Part shown: piece by piece, positions 8,678-9,042 of the stretch
How positions within the stretch are numbered: the first letter of the stretch is position 1
Layout of the letters: the number at the start of each line of letters is the position of its first letter
Source of the DNA: Planctomycetaceae bacterium
GTDB taxonomy: Bacteria > Planctomycetota > Planctomycetia > Planctomycetales > Planctomycetaceae
Reading direction: 5' to 3'
Assembly: GCA_020426085.1 (NCBI GenBank)
Contig: JAGQQP010000134.1
Span: 1 to 9,042, forward strand
Length of the DNA stretch: 9,042 bases
Program-made: the position numbers and the translations under genes
Notes under the pieces: model-generated
Database searches by the model: none
What the model saw: the letters and a program-made list of their open reading frames with translations, nothing else
Told to the model about the DNA's origin: nothing

Positions 8678-9042
8678 ATGGCCGGTTTCATGAATCGGAA
8701 GAGACTTTTTTTCTGCATCAGCTGCGCCATGCTCGTTTTGGTCACTTCGCTTCTGCAAGCTGAGGAAATCAAAACGCCTCGTTCACTGGATGACCGTGTG
8801 AAGATCGAACTGTTCGCCTCAGAACCGGACATCGTTACAGTTACCGGCTTGACCGTCGATCAGCAGAATCGTGTCTATGTCGTTGAGAGCCACACTCACT
8901 TTCGCCCTGAGAATTACCAGGGTCCAAAAGCCGATCGCATTCGTCTGCTGCAGGACACCACCGGCGATGGCCACGCCGATCGGATCCAGACTTTCTATGA
9001 AGGATCCACAGAAACGATGAACGTCGCCGCCCATCCGGATGG
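8678..9042 (+). CDS. PVC-type membrane-bound dehydrogenase / beta-propeller protein, N-terminal fragment
   Basis: Translation from the ATG at 8678 gives 121 codons that remain open at the right edge. Residues 1-28 are a Sec signal peptide (MNRKR, hydrophobic core, cut after LLQA). The mature start matches the N-terminal block of the PVC-type dehydrogenase family (TIGR02604-like, related to soluble glucose/sorbosone dehydrogenase propellers): VKIELFASEPDIV (42-54), LTVDQQNRVYVVESHTHFRP (58-77), and GPKADRIRLLQDTTGDGHAD (82-101). The DTTGDGHAD segment resembles a calcium-binding DxxGDGxxD loop. Full-length relatives are often about 900-1200 residues and commonly carry HEAT repeats and a C-terminal cytochrome c domain; none of that can be checked here. 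The 62-nt gap and shared strand suggest an operon with the preceding hydrolase. A role in periplasmic sugar or alcohol oxidation is inferred from family only. Confidence 0.88.
   Translation, partial: MAGFMNRKRLFFCISCAMLVLVTSLLQAEEIKTPRSLDDRVKIELFASEPDIVTVTGLTVDQQNRVYVVESHTHFRPENYQGPKADRIRLLQDTTGDGHADRIQTFYEGSTETMNVAAHPD

Overview
The window looks like chromosomal DNA from a planctomycete, probably a moderate-GC marine type such as Gimesia or a relative. That placement is inference. It rests on a PSCyt1/DUF1549/DUF1553 cytochrome-like protein followed by a Tat-exported DUF1501 protein, and on the start of a PVC-type 'membrane-bound dehydrogenase'. These families are strongly enriched in Planctomycetes and Verrucomicrobia. 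No mobile element, tRNA, rRNA or CRISPR array was seen.

Layout. (1) Positions 1-1249, minus strand: an RtcB-family RNA ligase, cut by the left edge and lacking its C-terminus. (2) Positions 1250-1916: a long gap between divergent genes, with a candidate promoter, a perfect 8-bp hairpin, a short heptamer motif found four times, and a doubtful 52-codon ORF. (3) Positions 1917-6691, plus strand: a two-gene unit made of a large Sec-exported protein (PSCyt1, DUF1549, an inserted LamG-like domain, DUF1553) and a Tat-exported DUF1501 protein, closed by a strong hairpin terminator at 6716-6756. (4) Positions 6794-7591, minus strand: an exported SASA/GDSL-like carbohydrate esterase, convergent with the DUF1501 gene and sharing its terminator region. 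(5) Positions 7713-8615, plus strand: an exported alpha/beta hydrolase of the BD-FAE/acetyl-esterase type, divergent from the SASA gene across a compact promoter region. (6) Positions 8678 to the right edge, plus strand: the N-terminus of a PVC-type dehydrogenase beta-propeller protein, probably cotranscribed with the hydrolase.

Working together. Apart from RtcB, every gene encodes a protein with an export signal. Two are probable ester hydrolases, two are redox or haem-associated proteins of poorly known role, and one is a DUF1501 protein with an alkaline-phosphatase/sulfatase-like appearance. The set fits a periplasmic or cell-surface module that removes ester groups from complex glycans and oxidises the products. 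No substrate can be read from the sequence. The families are known, but the biochemistry of the DUF1549/DUF1553-DUF1501 pair is largely undescribed. That pair, here carrying a LamG insertion and a second CxxCH motif, is the best candidate for new biology in the window. I see no evidence of a wholly new type of system.
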